Below are positions 1-10,006 of a stretch of DNA of 64,000 nt, one piece after another. How positions within the stretch are numbered: the first letter of the stretch is position 1; each line of letters opens with the position of its first letter. Source of the stretch: Thelonectria olida (Eukaryota > Ascomycota > Sordariomycetes > Hypocreales > Nectriaceae). The stretch covers positions 84,931 to 148,930 of the forward strand of contig JAGPYM010000056.1 in assembly GCA_020736575.1 (NCBI GenBank). The letters are read 5' to 3'. Both the position numbers and the translations under genes were made by a program. The notes under the pieces were generated by a model that saw only the letters and a list, made by a program, of their open reading frames with translations, did no database searches and was not told the DNA's origin.

Positions 1-2054
1 TCACCTATCTGACCAGATACCATGGAGCCGGCAATCGATGGGCCGTTTGCTGGATGACATGTACGAGTCTAAGAAGGATGAGGTCAAGCAGGAGCTCTCA
101 GATGCCCTTACCAGAATCCATCTAGGGTTCGACCTGTGGACATCACCCAATCGGCACGCTGTCATGGCAGTCACAGCTCATTTTCTTGACCGCCAGGGCA
201 AGCACCAGTCGCGCCTACTGGCACTCCGTCGTCAGCTCGGATGTCACAGCGGGGAAAATCTCGCGGTGACGCTTGGGCAAGTTGTGCGTGAATGGAGGAT
301 AGAGGATCGAGTTGGAACAGTGACCTCGGACAACGCATCTTCGAACGATAGCTGTCTTCTGAACTTCTACGGAGATCTCGACGCAGAGATGGGCCCGGCG
401 GACGTTCGGGCCAGACGTATGCGCTGCTATGGACATATCTTGAACCTGGTTGCTCGTGCTTTCCTCTACGGCGAAGATTTCGAGGCTTTCGAGGCCGAAT
501 CGCAGGTCTTCGACCTTCTCGGCCGGCGCGAGGATGACCTACGACACTGGAGAAAGAAAGGGCCGGTGGGAAAGCTCCACAATGTTGTCAAGTTCATCAG
601 ATCTTCCCCTCAGAGGTGTGAGCTCTTTAAGAGGATCTCACGCGAGAACGACGAAGCACAAGAATATCTCCTGGCGAGTGAGTCGACGGCAGAGCTAGAG
701 GTCGTCATGAACAACGACACGAGATGGAACTCCACTTATCTCATGATCTCTCGAGCGCTCGTCAAGCAGGGAGACATCAGGGCGTTCTTGGTCCATCCAG
801 AGGTGGAGAAATGGCTACCCGAGGCCGACATGTTGAAGGGGGATGACTGGAGACTTTTGGCAGAAATCAAACATATCCTTGAGCCATTCTACCTGCAAAC
901 TATGAGAACGCAGGGTTGGGGCAGCGAGGGAGGTAATGGACGACTCTGGGAGGTGATGACAGGCATGGAATACTTGCTGGAACACCTTGAGGATCGGAAG
1001 CTATTCTATCATGCTGTTCCAGACGAGGCAGCCGGAGAGAATACCAACTCGCAGGTCGAGCTAGCCCGAGGGCGACCAGACCGAAATCGGCAGCTTCCTG
1101 CTAGATTTAGGGATTGCGAGATGGACATACATCCGCGAAAGTCAATGCAAAGCTCCTTGCCAGGTCGTGGCTCGGGACAATGTGATGATGGATTAGGCAA
1201 GCCATCAGGATCATCGGGAGTTGACGACATGGGAAAGGATCACCGATGCTATCTGAGACTCTCCATCATCACCGCCTGGCAGAAACTCAATGAATACTAT
1301 ACCAAGCTTGGAGAGTCACCGTTGTTTGCCGCATCCATCATTCTCCACCCATCACTGGGCATGAGCTATCTGGAGGTGAATTGGGCGTCGGAAGAACAGC
1401 TTGTGTGGGTGAGGGACGCCAAAATTGGACTATCTGACTACCTGGACCGCTGGTACCGCTGCAACCGGCCGGTGGACGAGCAGCGAGGGGCAATTGTTGA
1501 GACTACGGCATCCCCAAGCGTGCCGCAGAGAACGCCGGTAGACAGTATGTTCAAGCAGTGGGTGAAGAGCAGGACAGCGAAGACTACAGTGATGGGAAGT
1601 GAGCTTGAGCGGTATCTGCGGCTAGAGCCGCAAGAGACTGAGGATCCAATCGAGTGGTGGATGACTCACCAGGGACAATTCCCGATGGTCAGCCAGTTGG
1701 CTCTCGATATACTCGCGATACCGGCGATGGCAACTGATTGCGAGAGGTCGTTCAGCCTCGCCAAGTTGACGCTGACGTCGCAGAGGCTTTCGATGACGAC
1801 GGAAACATTGGAGAAGTTGCAATGCCTGAAGAATTGGGTCAGACATGGTGCGGTGAAGCTGGGGGCGACAGCAAGTGGGGGAGACGAGGTCAAGTGGGAG
1901 ATTGGACATAGTAGCATGGAGAGCATAGAGGGTAAGATTTGAAATATTTGAAATATTTGAATAAATATTTCAATCAACAAATCCAGCGTTGAGGGTTGCC
2001 AAATATCTCAAATATGACCCCGGATTTGATTTGTTTGATTTGAGGGCAGCGCTG
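1..2054 (+). mobile_element. hAT transposon, left copy (cut by window edge)
   Basis: The stretch matches, in inverted orientation, the hAT copy at 26858-29959, including the terminal motif CAGCGCTG at 2047-2054 and the AT-rich subterminal repeats (ATTTGATTTG, AAATATTTG) around 1940-2040. The 5-prime part of the element lies outside the window. The 8 bp after the end are gtcgaagt; the matching target duplicate would be off-window. The 634 residues shared with the other copy are identical, so the two are recent duplicates. Confidence 0.9.
2..1942 (+). CDS. hAT-family transposase, partial (C-terminal 646 residues)
   Basis: The frame is open from base 2, so the Met at 38 is internal and not the true start. 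The protein is an hAT (Ac/Restless-like) transposase. It has the RNase-H-like core with LGFDLWTSPNRHAVMAVTAHF near the visible N-terminus, a SDNASSND segment, and CYGHILNLVARAFL. The C-terminal dimerisation domain ends with LALDILAIPAMATDCERSFS and LEKLQCLKNW. These are the hallmarks of cut-and-paste hAT enzymes with DDE chemistry and C-terminal multimerisation. No stop or frameshift is seen, so this portion could be functional. The N-terminal BED-type zinc finger seen in the other copy is lost only because the window begins inside the gene. Confidence 0.9.
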   Translation, partial: HLSDQIPWSRQSMGRLLDDMYESKKDEVKQELSDALTRIHLGFDLWTSPNRHAVMAVTAHFLDRQGKHQSRLLALRRQLGCHSGENLAVTLGQVVREWRIEDRVGTVTSDNASSNDSCLLNFYGDLDAEMGPADVRARRMRCYGHILNLVARAFLYGEDFEAFEAESQVFDLLGRREDDLRHWRKKGPVGKLHNVVKFIRSSPQRCELFKRISRENDEAQEYLLASESTAELEVVMNNDTRWNSTYLMISRALVKQGDIRAFLVHPEVEKWLPEADMLKGDDWRLLAEIKHILEPFYLQTMRTQGWGSEGGNGRLWEVMTGMEYLLEHLEDRKLFYHAVPDEAAGENTNSQVELARGRPDRNRQLPARFRDCEMDIHPRKSMQSSLPGRGSGQCDDGLGKPSGSSGVDDMGKDHRCYLRLSIITAWQKLNEYYTKLGESPLFAASIILHPSLGMSYLEVNWASEEQLVWVRDAKIGLSDYLDRWYRCNRPVDEQRGAIVETTASPSVPQRTPVDSMFKQWVKSRTAKTTVMGSELERYLRLEPQETEDPIEWWMTHQGQFPMVSQLALDILAIPAMATDCERSFSLAKLTLTSQRLSMTTETLEKLQCLKNWVRHGAVKLGATASGGDEVKWEIGHSSMESIEGKI

Positions 2055-2630
2055 GTCGAAGTATCGCTCCCTTCCCTCTTTGATGTTGTAGTAATGAAAT
2101 AAAGGGGATAGTTTTATTGGGGTTGCCTCACGTGATGACCACACTGCAGAATAGGCTCCCCGCCTTGGAGGGCTTACTGAGGGGTTCTTCCCCTCCTGCA
2201 ACTGCCTCATGGGAGTCAATTGCTCGCCTCTGCAAGTAGCTCGTCATCTCTCACGCAGTCAAGACTCGATTCTTCCCTCCCACCTTCCCTCTGTATATAG
2301 AACCACTGCAATATACAGACACTTGCCTCCCTACAGGGGAGCGCAGACGGGGCTCTCTCTGACGCTACGGTTTAACGCGTTTACGCATAAGACCACAGCG
2401 ACAGGTGACCCGTTACGGCCAAACCACATACACGCTGTCCCTCTTGACTGCGTGAGGTCACCAATAAATGGTTCTTTAAGACAGGATATACAAACGGCAC
2501 ATGAAAACCGCGTGAGACGTGAAGAGAAATACCAACTATATCTGCTAAATAATTGGCCGGATTGGACACCATGAAGCTCCTTAGACCTAGATTGACATAA
2601 GTATTAGGTGGAATTGACCTGAGTCGAGTG
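2055..2630. other. No gene recognised; flank of hAT and upstream part of MULE remnant
   Basis: Short open frames occur on both strands, including a 121-codon one at 2209-2574, but none shows a domain, good codon context or a splice structure. Given what follows, this may be the degraded middle of the MULE transposase. Confidence 0.4.
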
Positions 2631-2631
2631 T

Positions 2632-3745
2632 ATGCATGGGTTACTGAAAAGCCACCTCAAGAGATCCACATTAGATCTATTCGAAGCATGGAGAGCGATC
2701 AAACAAGCGCTGTTCAACCAACTTGCAGAGTTAAAGTCCAACCAAGCTAAACAGCAAATTCGGACACCAATCGAACTATCTGGACCACTCTACCATGCAG
2801 TACGTGGTTGGGTATCACTCGAAGCTTTGAGAAAAGTCGAAGAACAACGGAAGCTTTTGACGAAAAGGAACCCAATTCCATCGCCAAATTGTACGGGTTC
2901 TTTTTCTCGGTCCCAAGGGCTACCTTGTTTTCATAAACTAGAAGGTTTACCACTTCGTCTTTACCCCATTCAAGCGTTCGAAGGGAACATAGCGGGTTCG
3001 AGATAGTTGAAACAGCAATAACGCCTAAAACACCGCCTATATGTAGCAAATGCCATATGTTAGGTCACGCAAGGAACTCGAAACTGTGTCCCCTACGATA
3101 CACAGAGCTGAGATCACGGCTATTTGCGACTTCACAACAACTGCCGCCAGAGTCAATTGCAGAACAGCCTCGGGTCCAACCAGCTATCACTTCGGAGCCA
3201 GTATTCCCGGTAACCACTATTGAATCGTCGATTCAACCTTCCATGGAAACCATGCCTCGGCCGCCTACACCACCTGTTCGCACGCCTTCGCCTTCACCGA
3301 ACCGGGTTCCATCTCGGCCACTGAATTACGATGATCCAAGGGCTATTTACCAGAGATATATTACAGCGAGAGATGCTTGGTATAAAGCTCAGCCTCCTGG
3401 AACCTATGTGAACAATCAACTGTACCGAAAAGCAATGGGTTTGCCGTTACGATATGACAAGAAAGCTACGAATGGTGCCTGGATTACAAACAGATGACTA
3501 AACTGTGTGTGACCTCAACAGGCTCGAGAGACTGGAAAAGAGAAGAGATGATGGCTTACTTGGACTGGGACAAGTCAGAAAATGATCGTATTGATGCTCA
3601 AGTGGCTCTGGAGTCGGAAAACGGTCTATCCAATAGGAGAGGTATGGGCGAGCTTTGGAGGAGGGCCGAGCAAGACAGTGAGGAACAACAAGCTCTTCAT
3701 TCGGCTAGAGAAAAGGACGATGATTGTATCGTAGTTCAGTCATAG
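2632..3745 (+). pseudogene. Decayed Mutator-like (MULE) transposase, 3-prime part
   Basis: Three consecutive reading-frame blocks together match the C-terminal half of fungal MULE transposases. Block 1 (2632-3006) begins MHGLLKSHLKRSTLDLFEAW, the helical region after the DDE core, and carries a SWIM-like zinc motif CTGSFSRSQGLPCFH. Block 2 has a zinc knuckle CSKCHMLGHARNSKLC around 3033-3083, followed by a proline/serine-rich linker and a conserved segment ending RKAMGLPLRYDKK. Block 3 (3494-3745) is the same protein after a +1 frame change near 3460: read in that frame, SYEWCLDYKQ runs straight into MTKLCVTSTGSRDWKREEMM. The frame breaks at about 3000 and 3460 make it non-functional. The MULE assignment rests on motif recall; the far C-terminal domain has no name I know. 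Confidence 0.7.
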
Positions 3746-4113
3746 AGATCAATGTATTCGACGAAGATCCAGCGATCGCGACCCGTTGAGCGTTCCGATA
3801 ACGGAAGGCTCGTAACCTATTTAGGAAGAGCGACGGGTACCCGTCAAATTTTGTCGGCCTATTGGGCCCCGTGCATTTGATATGGATCCATATGTGAATC
3901 CATATGTGGATTTTCGTGGAGTGGCTTTGAACCCTGGCGACCTGGTTGTCCTCGACTTCGCAGGCGCTAGTTCAGACTCGCAGGGATCCTATCTTAGGCC
4001 CCCAGGGTTCTTTTCATGCAAAGATGGGGTGGTTATTTCCAAAAGTTTCCAATCGGAACCTTTTAAACTCAACAATAATTATGCTGACTTTGCACAACTC
4101 TCACTCGTCTAAG
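3746..4113. other. No gene supported between MULE remnant and Fot element
   Basis: A 76-codon frame (3882-4112) starts with a near repeat of MDPYVNPYVDF encoded by tatggatccatatg-like repeats. It has no recognisable domain. The Fot/pogo element inserted directly after its stop. Confidence 0.4.
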
Positions 4114-4115
4114 TA

Positions 4116-4167
4116 AGTCAGACCACCCACTTACGGATCAGGGGTCTAACGGACCGGCCCACTTACA
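4116..4167 (+). repeat. Left terminal inverted repeat of Fot/pogo element
   Basis: These 52 bp are the exact reverse complement of 5941-5992. Starts AGTCAGACCACC. Confidence 0.93.
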
Positions 4168-4258
4168 ACCGCGTCAACCACAACGCGTCTCAAGCCACAC
4201 GCGTTTCTTCTTCCTACAACACTCTATTGGCCAATTTGACCTTTCTAACCTTATTTTC

Positions 4259-5791
4259 ATGCCTAAATACAGCCAGAAAGACCTTAAAGAGGCAATTGAA
4301 GATGCCAAAAGCGGCACTTCAATACGGCGAGCAGCCTATCAGCACGGCGTTCCTTACTCAACCCTACGCAGCCGGCTTCGCGGCAGGCCGACCCGCAACG
4401 AAGCCCACGAATGGCAGCAATTGCTTCCTAAGTCTCAGGAAGACCTACTCTGTGATTTGCTTGTCACACAAGATAAGCTAGGCATGCCGTTGACTCATGC
4501 CCAAATCCGGAAGTTGGCGATTTCCTTGTTGGGCGAAAACGGCCACAACCAACAGATCGGAAAGTACTGGGTTACTGGGTTCCTGCGCCGCAACAAGCGA
4601 ATTAAAACACTCAAATTAAAGGGAATTGACCGGAAAAGGATAGAAGGGTCTCGGCCTGATCTTATTCGCCGGTTCTTTAGCCTATTAGACCAACCAGGTG
4701 TAAAATCGATCCCCCCACGCAACCGTTGGAACTTCGACGAAACTGGAGTTTTCCAAGGGCTCGGAACCAACGGGCTTGTTGTTGGCTAATCACAGCTTCG
4801 ATCGACGATTAAGAAACAGCCTCTTGATCTTAATTGGATAACGATTATTGAGGCTATTTCCGCAACTGGAAGTTGCCTTAGCCCATTGGTCATATTCAAA
4901 GACAAAGACATACAACACCAGTGGTTTCCAGAGGAATTGGACTATTTGGCTAATTGGCAATTTACAACCTCTGAAAAGGGCTAGACCAATGACGAGATTG
5001 GGCTTGAATGGCTGAAAAAGGTCTTCCTTTCGGGCTCAAAACCTGCAAAGACTAATGAGAAGAGGCTTCTTATCCTAGATGGGCATGGATCACATATAAC
5101 GCCTGATTTTATGCGTATTTGTGTGACCAATAGGGTTCATTTACTCTATTTGCCACCTCACACAAGCCACGTTCTTCAGCCTCTCGATATATCAGTCTTT
5201 GGGCCGCTGAAAGCTGCATATCGAGCTGCACTGACACTAGCCAATCCCCTCGCAGATGTTGGCCCAACTAGGAAAGAAGACTTTCTCAATTGCTATTTTC
5301 AGGCTAGGAAGAAGGCAATTACTACTCACAATGCCCTTTCTGGTTGGAAAGGAGCCGGGTTGTGGCCAATCAACATGTTAAAGCAGATGGGTAGTAAATT
5401 CGTTATTGACAACCCAGACGACTCAATTACGGTCCAATCAGAAGCTCCTATTTCCCCAAAAAGGAATCAGAGGTCCGAAATCATCCCTTTTACAACCCCT
5501 AGTCATTCAAAGGATGTTACGCAATTGGTCCGTTCTCACAAGCAGGAAATCTACAACAGCCCAACCACAAGACTGCTTTTACGGACTATTAACAGAGGGT
5601 TTGATAAGCTCCACTTACGAATTATCCAATTGGAAGACCAAGTTGTATCTCTAACTAGGAAATTAGGCCAGTCAAAGGCTAAGAAGAGAGGAAGAGTTTA
5701 TAAAGAGCCAAATAGTCTTTTTACAGCTATTCGAAATGTAAGGCAGGCAAGGAGGCGAATTAGAACACCTGAGGTAGAAGATTCAGAATAG
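4259..5791 (+). pseudogene. Pogo/Fot-like DDE transposase with two in-frame stops
   Basis: One frame of 510 codons runs through the element. It has an N-terminal psq-type helix-turn-helix (SIRRAAYQHGVPYSTLRSRL, about residues 20-40) and a CENP-B-like second HTH (about 60-130). The DDE_1 catalytic core has its three acidic positions in NFDETG, ILDGHGSH and QPLDISVFGPLK. The frame is interrupted by TAA at 4787-4789 and TAG at 4982-4984. The second replaces a Trp expected in GWTNDEIGLEWL, a TGG-to-TAG change of the RIP type. Length and order fit the family (500-560 residues). The catalytic residues remain, so only the stops appear to kill it. Confidence 0.88.
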
Positions 5792-5940
5792 CTTGTTTTT
5801 CCTTTGTTCTAGCTGGTTAGTTTTATGATATTTTGAAATTTTATTAGTTATTATATATAAAAACCTTTTAAATGAACAAATTGGGCCTCTTGGTTGCTGT
5901 TTTATATGCATTTGAAGTCATAGGTTGATTTTAGCTATCA

Positions 5941-5992
5941 TGTAAGTGGGCCGGTCCGTTAGACCCCTGATCCGTAAGTGGGTGGTCTGACT
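5941..5992 (-). repeat. Right terminal inverted repeat of Fot/pogo element
   Basis: Perfect 52-bp inverse of 4116-4167, followed by TA. Confidence 0.93.
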
Positions 5993-6011
5993 TATCTCGT
6001 TGCAACCTCCG

Positions 6012-7129
6012 ATGAAGGCTCGCGGCTTCGGTTCCGGGGTTGACGGCCACTCCCAAATATCCCTGACCATCGTCATCGTCTTCCTTGCAATCTCCTTTAC
6101 AATGTCATCGAGCTCAACTGCATCATCTGGGGGACATTCAAACGTTATGCCGGGCTGTACTTTTGGACCTTCCTGATCGCCACTTGGGGCATTCCCTTGT
6201 ACTGTGCGGGCTTCCTCATCAAGTACTTCGGGTCCCCGTCGCTGGGTTACTTTTCTTGCACGTTGATTGTGATCGGCTGGGTGTGCATGGTCACCGGTCA
6301 GTCAATGGTGCTTTGGTCCCGGCTGCATTTGGTTCTGCGGAACCGAAAACGTCTCAGGCTGATCTTATGGATGATTATCACCGACAGAATTATCTGCCAT
6401 GGCGCTATCATCCCTATGGTCTATGGTTCTTTCTCTAGTAGCCCTGAGATGTGGCAGAGGCCCTATTCTATTATGGAAAAGATCCAGGTCACTATCTTCT
6501 TTCTCCAAGAAATCATCTTATCCAGTTTCTACATTATCGAAACGGTCAAGCTTATGAGGCTCGAACGGTCTATGGGGAACACCAGGTCAAGTCGCCGTTT
6601 GATGAAGCACCTTGTCCTTGTTAACATCCTCATCATCATCCTCGATATTACCATCCTAGGTCTTGAGTATGCGAACCAATACGAGTATCAGTCATCGTAC
6701 AAGTCCGTTGTCTACAGCACAAAGCTGAAACTGGAGTTCACCATTCTAAATCGCCTCGTCGAAATGACGACCGGAAGCAAGAATGCCAGCTCTGGCCCAC
6801 GAAGTCGAAGCCATAACACAGTTAATAACACTAGTATCCCCCAGGAAACTTTCACTGGCGAAGCAGATGGCAAGCCTAATAGCGTCTCATATCAAGCATA
6901 TGCCATGGCAGGTAGCGAAGGCTCTAGTAATGGAGCACAGATATCGCCGACTCGGAATGACAATAGGGTCATGATGACGACTGAGATTATCCTCCACCGG
7001 GAGGAAAGACAGCATGATGAGACGGGGAGCAGAAAGTCATCGGCCGACTCAACGACTGGAGCGGCGAAGGCATATGACGGGGAGTCGAAGACGTCTTCCG
7101 AGGTCCATCTGGCAACTCGCGGTTTCTAA
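6012..7129 (+). pseudogene. DUF7703-like fungal 7TM membrane protein, frameshifted
   Basis: A start at 6012 gives MKARGFGSGVDG followed by a first hydrophobic helix (LTIVIVFLAIS). One base then appears missing around 6091-6097, where two C occur and three would restore the frame. The protein resumes as LYNVIELNCIIWGTFKRY and stays open to 7129. Further membrane helices follow (GLYFWTFLIATWGIPLYC, FSCTLIVIGWVCMV, then a loop with TGQSMVLWSRLHLV, plus three more), then a Ser/Thr-rich cytoplasmic tail of about 130 residues. The layout matches an uncharacterised fungal integral-membrane family I associate with DUF7703; function unknown. The upstream Fot element ends 19 bp before the ATG, so the natural promoter is lost or displaced. 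A single-base sequencing error is the alternative to a true frameshift. Confidence 0.65.
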
Positions 7130-7991
7130 TAGGACAGAATGCGGTCTCTTTACTTGGGAATACCCTCCAATTCTATCGTCTACATACTATAACCATTTTT
7201 TGAATATATTTTGCTAATAATGATGATTTTGATTCTCCACACGCTTCTTCCAGAGACCAAAATTTGACGTAAACCTCGCCAAGCGCCAGGGGTAATTGTT
7301 GGAGATCACAAGTGTGAGGCGACCAAGTCGGTGGCAAGGTGTTGAAGAAGGTGGAACATTCCACAGAGATTGTGCCTGTACATAAATAGTAGTTCTCCTA
7401 CTGCACATTTAGCATAAAAAATAGCAATTAGAATCTTCTCATTTCAACAGATATATGATGGCATTATTGAACGAAGGAAGGATATGCATGAGATGAGAGT
7501 GGGAGACGACTACTGGACTGGCCTTTGTTTTCCTTTTTGTTTTGGGATTGCTCACCTCAACTCTGGAGCGTCGGAGTTTCAGATACCTCGGTACGATATA
7601 TCATTGTCACTGCTCAATGACACGAATACAAGGGAAACGATCACTCTTTTGAACCAACTGCTGCCTTCCGCAGCCGTGTCGTGCTTTTTTGTAGTGTACA
7701 AATTCGATTCCTTTTTGAGGGACCATTCCCTCCCCCCATGACAGTTTGAGTAAAACAATACTCTCTCGCCTTTCCAGGCGAACAGTTTCGATGTCCCAGG
7801 TTTGTTCCATAATTCCTCGTTCCATTTTGGTTCCTTTTGAGGCTTCCTTCCCCAGCGGGGTTCTGTTCCCACAATCCCTTCTCCACTTTGATCCGCCCCG
7901 GCCGATGAGCATCACGGCGTGCCTCCCCATAAGGTACTTTTCGGTTGAATAAAGAATAAAGTGTTTTTGCTTGTTTTTGCATTGCTTTTAA
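7130..7991. other. Intergenic; no gene supported
   Basis: Overlapping short frames on the minus strand (7579-7982) and one on the plus strand (7484-7741) have no domain, and they overlap each other in three frames, as chance frames do. Part of it is probably 3-prime untranslated sequence of the converging genes at 6012 and 8335. Confidence 0.5.
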
Positions 7992-8335
7992 TTATCGCTC
8001 CGTGAAACCAGGCCCAGTCTTGACGCCGTCGATACAAGCCATGTGCATGGCGTGCTTGTGGTCTTCCTTGCTCTAGCTCTGGCGGCGCTCAAAGACGGGC
8101 GTCCAGCTGTTTGTGCGGCGCATGGCGCGAGCGGCGTCGGCTTCGGCGTGGGCGCTCATGCGGCGAGGGCGGCTAGTGGAATGGTTAGCTAGATGGTATA
8201 GAGATGGAAGATGGGATGCGGACCTTTGGTGCGGAGAGGATCAAAGGGAATTTCGGGTTCGGAGGAGGATTCGAAGGAGAGGGGTTCTTCGGTGGTGAGC
8301 TCTTTTATAATTTCGCCCTCGATTACTTTGTTCAT
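7992..8335 (-). pseudogene. Small conserved fungal protein, two exons, broken
   Basis: Exon 1 starts at 8335 (MNKVIEGEIIKELTTEEP) and ends PFDPLRTK. An intron of about 51 nt follows, with a weak donor (GTCCGC), a perfect CTAAC branch site and a TAG acceptor. Exon 2 encodes SAHAEADAARAMRRTNSW, TPVFERRQS, a TAG stop, SKEDHKHAMHM and ends PGFTER at 7992. Two defects are visible. The spliced frame is off by one base just before SAHAEADA, and TAG interrupts RRQS-SKED where I recall an aromatic residue in homologues. The RTNSW-PVF-RRQS pattern belongs to a small (about 100 residue) ascomycete protein I remember only as hypothetical. I see no transmembrane or signal segment. Function unknown. Confidence 0.6.
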
Positions 8336-8919
8336 CATTGTTGATGTGATGATGAGTGTATAATTGGTTGATGATAGTGTGTATGTGTAGGTTGTAGGTT
8401 TAACGATGAGCTGTCTTGTGTTCTGTCAGTATCTCGTGTCGAGCAGGAAGCAATCTCGACTTACTGGAGCGCGATGTCAAATGATTGTAAATGACAGCTT
8501 CCCTCTTCGGTACAAGGGTCCCCTATACCCATTTAAATATAAAATGCTACGATATTCCCCCATCATGATATTGTACATCAGCAAAAACACATGCTCGCCA
8601 TCATTCCCGCTGCAAGTCTCAACTCTGCGTCAACCCCACACGCCCAATCACGGGCACCACAACCACGTTCGCCACCTTTGCTGCTATATGCAGACAATTA
8701 TACTGGTTGAGCGGGGAGGAAGAAAAAAGCATCGAGCCAAGCCTGGCAGGGTCAGGCGCTCAAGCAAGCCATGTTCATCTCGTGCACCCTCACCAACATT
8801 AACAGTCGAGGAGTGCGGAGCTTTGTAACCTTACGGCTGCCTGACCAATCGCGAACACCAAGACAGCAATGCTTTATGACACTCACTGGTGACCATTCTT
8901 CACTAGATATCGAATAAAT
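8336..8919. other. No gene supported
   Basis: Only short frames without domains are seen. The 5-prime part of the HET-domain remnant that follows may extend into this stretch in degraded form. Confidence 0.45.
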
Positions 8920-9294
8920 GCATTTAAGGAAAGCAAATACGTAGCACTCTCCTATACTTGGGAATCTTCGGAGCACGAAGAAAAACGCAGTGGCTATTAC
9001 CACGTCAAAGCCAGAAATGGCTGTATTCGCCGGTCCGAAGTCCGCGATTATGTGTTTAGGCGAATCACGAAATACATGCACCTCTTTAGCTTGAACTTTC
9101 TCTAGATCGATAGAGAGTACATCACGCAGAAGCAATGCAGACAGAAAGCAATTGCACCCCACGCCCTGGACCTGGTTTACACTCGAAGCGAACGCCCAGC
9201 TGGGTTACTTAGCTGGCCAATTACCACAACTGAGGAGCTGGAACTAGCTCTATACAATATATCAAGATTTCACAACGAACAAGTTATCCGATAA
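8920..9294 (+). pseudogene. HET (heterokaryon incompatibility) domain remnant
   Basis: One frame from 8920 reads AFKESKYVALSYTWESSEHE and later SLNFL, a TAG stop, then IDREYITQKQCRQKAIAPHA, LDLVYTRSERPAGLLSWPIT. This follows the order of the HET domain: YVALSYTWG block; hydrophobic strand plus LWIDR/Q.CI.Q block; A.DLVY.RS..P.GLL block. The stop sits exactly where the invariant Trp of WID(R/Q) should be (TGG to TAG). No start or upstream N-terminus is found, and the frame ends at TAA 9292-9294. HET proteins trigger cell death on non-self fusion in fungi; this copy is only about 125 codons and dead. Confidence 0.72.
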
Positions 9295-10006
9295 GCAGGG
9301 GATGAGCTATCTGTCCTCGACAGTGTTCCTCGGCCAATACGGGTATGACGAATATGCTTTCTTGTTACTGGAACTAACCCCTCCTGGCAAGGTCAGTCCA
9401 TTCGTTCCTCAAGAACACAAGGCTTTTATCCAAAGGAGGCATAGTTTGCTAATTAACCTGCTTCAATACAGCTGCAACTCCTCCCGTTCCAAGTCCTCGG
9501 CTTTTGGCTGCTTTCGTGTTCAGCCTTGGCAGCGGACTCCATTCCCTGAACTAGCATTGGCTGCGGGAGAAGGCCTTTCTGGAACACGTGCTCCTAACTG
9601 ATGAAGTTCCTAATATGTCGACTCACCATGCATGAAAGTAATGCTTCGATTATCACTTCGCTCTTTTCCATCCGCATGCCTCCATTTCTCCTGTTCATGA
9701 TATTGCTCAGAATCCCCTGGCTTCCTGTCCCACAGGCTTTATTCGGGTGCCAGCATTGTATACTAGGCCGGGTAGTACCTATTGTCAAATGGAATATAAG
9801 AACTTTAGTGCACTCGCATTAGCGGAGTGCGCATTCCCTTTTACCGCAGTGGCTAGAAGTTTGACACCTATATACGCAGTTGCGGTGGGCATCATCGTTC
9901 CCATCGCCCAGTTCCTCCATCTTTCTCTTCATTCGGATAGAAAATGTTAAGAACCACAGTCGGCAGCCTCGGACCTGACCTGATCACACTTCTTGCTCCC
10001 TTCCAC
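9295..10006. other. No gene supported
   Basis: Frames at 9302-9601 and 9601-9822 have no recognised domain. They may be degraded continuation of the HET gene, but I cannot show it. Confidence 0.4.

Larger units (their letters stand above)
4116..5992 (+). mobile_element. Fot/pogo-type Tc1-mariner DNA transposon
   Basis: The element is 1877 bp, bounded by perfect 52-bp terminal inverted repeats starting AGTCAGACCACCCACTTACG and flanked by TA dinucleotides (4114-4115, 5993-5994), the expected Tc1/mariner target duplication. It holds one transposase frame spoiled by two stop codons. Intact ends with a dead transposase suggest a recently active copy that could now move only in trans. It sits just upstream of the broken 7TM gene starting near 6012 and may have removed that gene's promoter. 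Confidence 0.92.

Noticed and set aside
3882..4112. 76-codon frame before the Fot element as a gene
   Set aside because: Starts within a small nucleotide repeat and shows no domain; kept only as an unexplained stretch.
7579..7982. Three overlapping minus-strand frames of about 100 codons
   Set aside because: They overlap one another in different phases, with no conserved motif; likely untranslated sequence.
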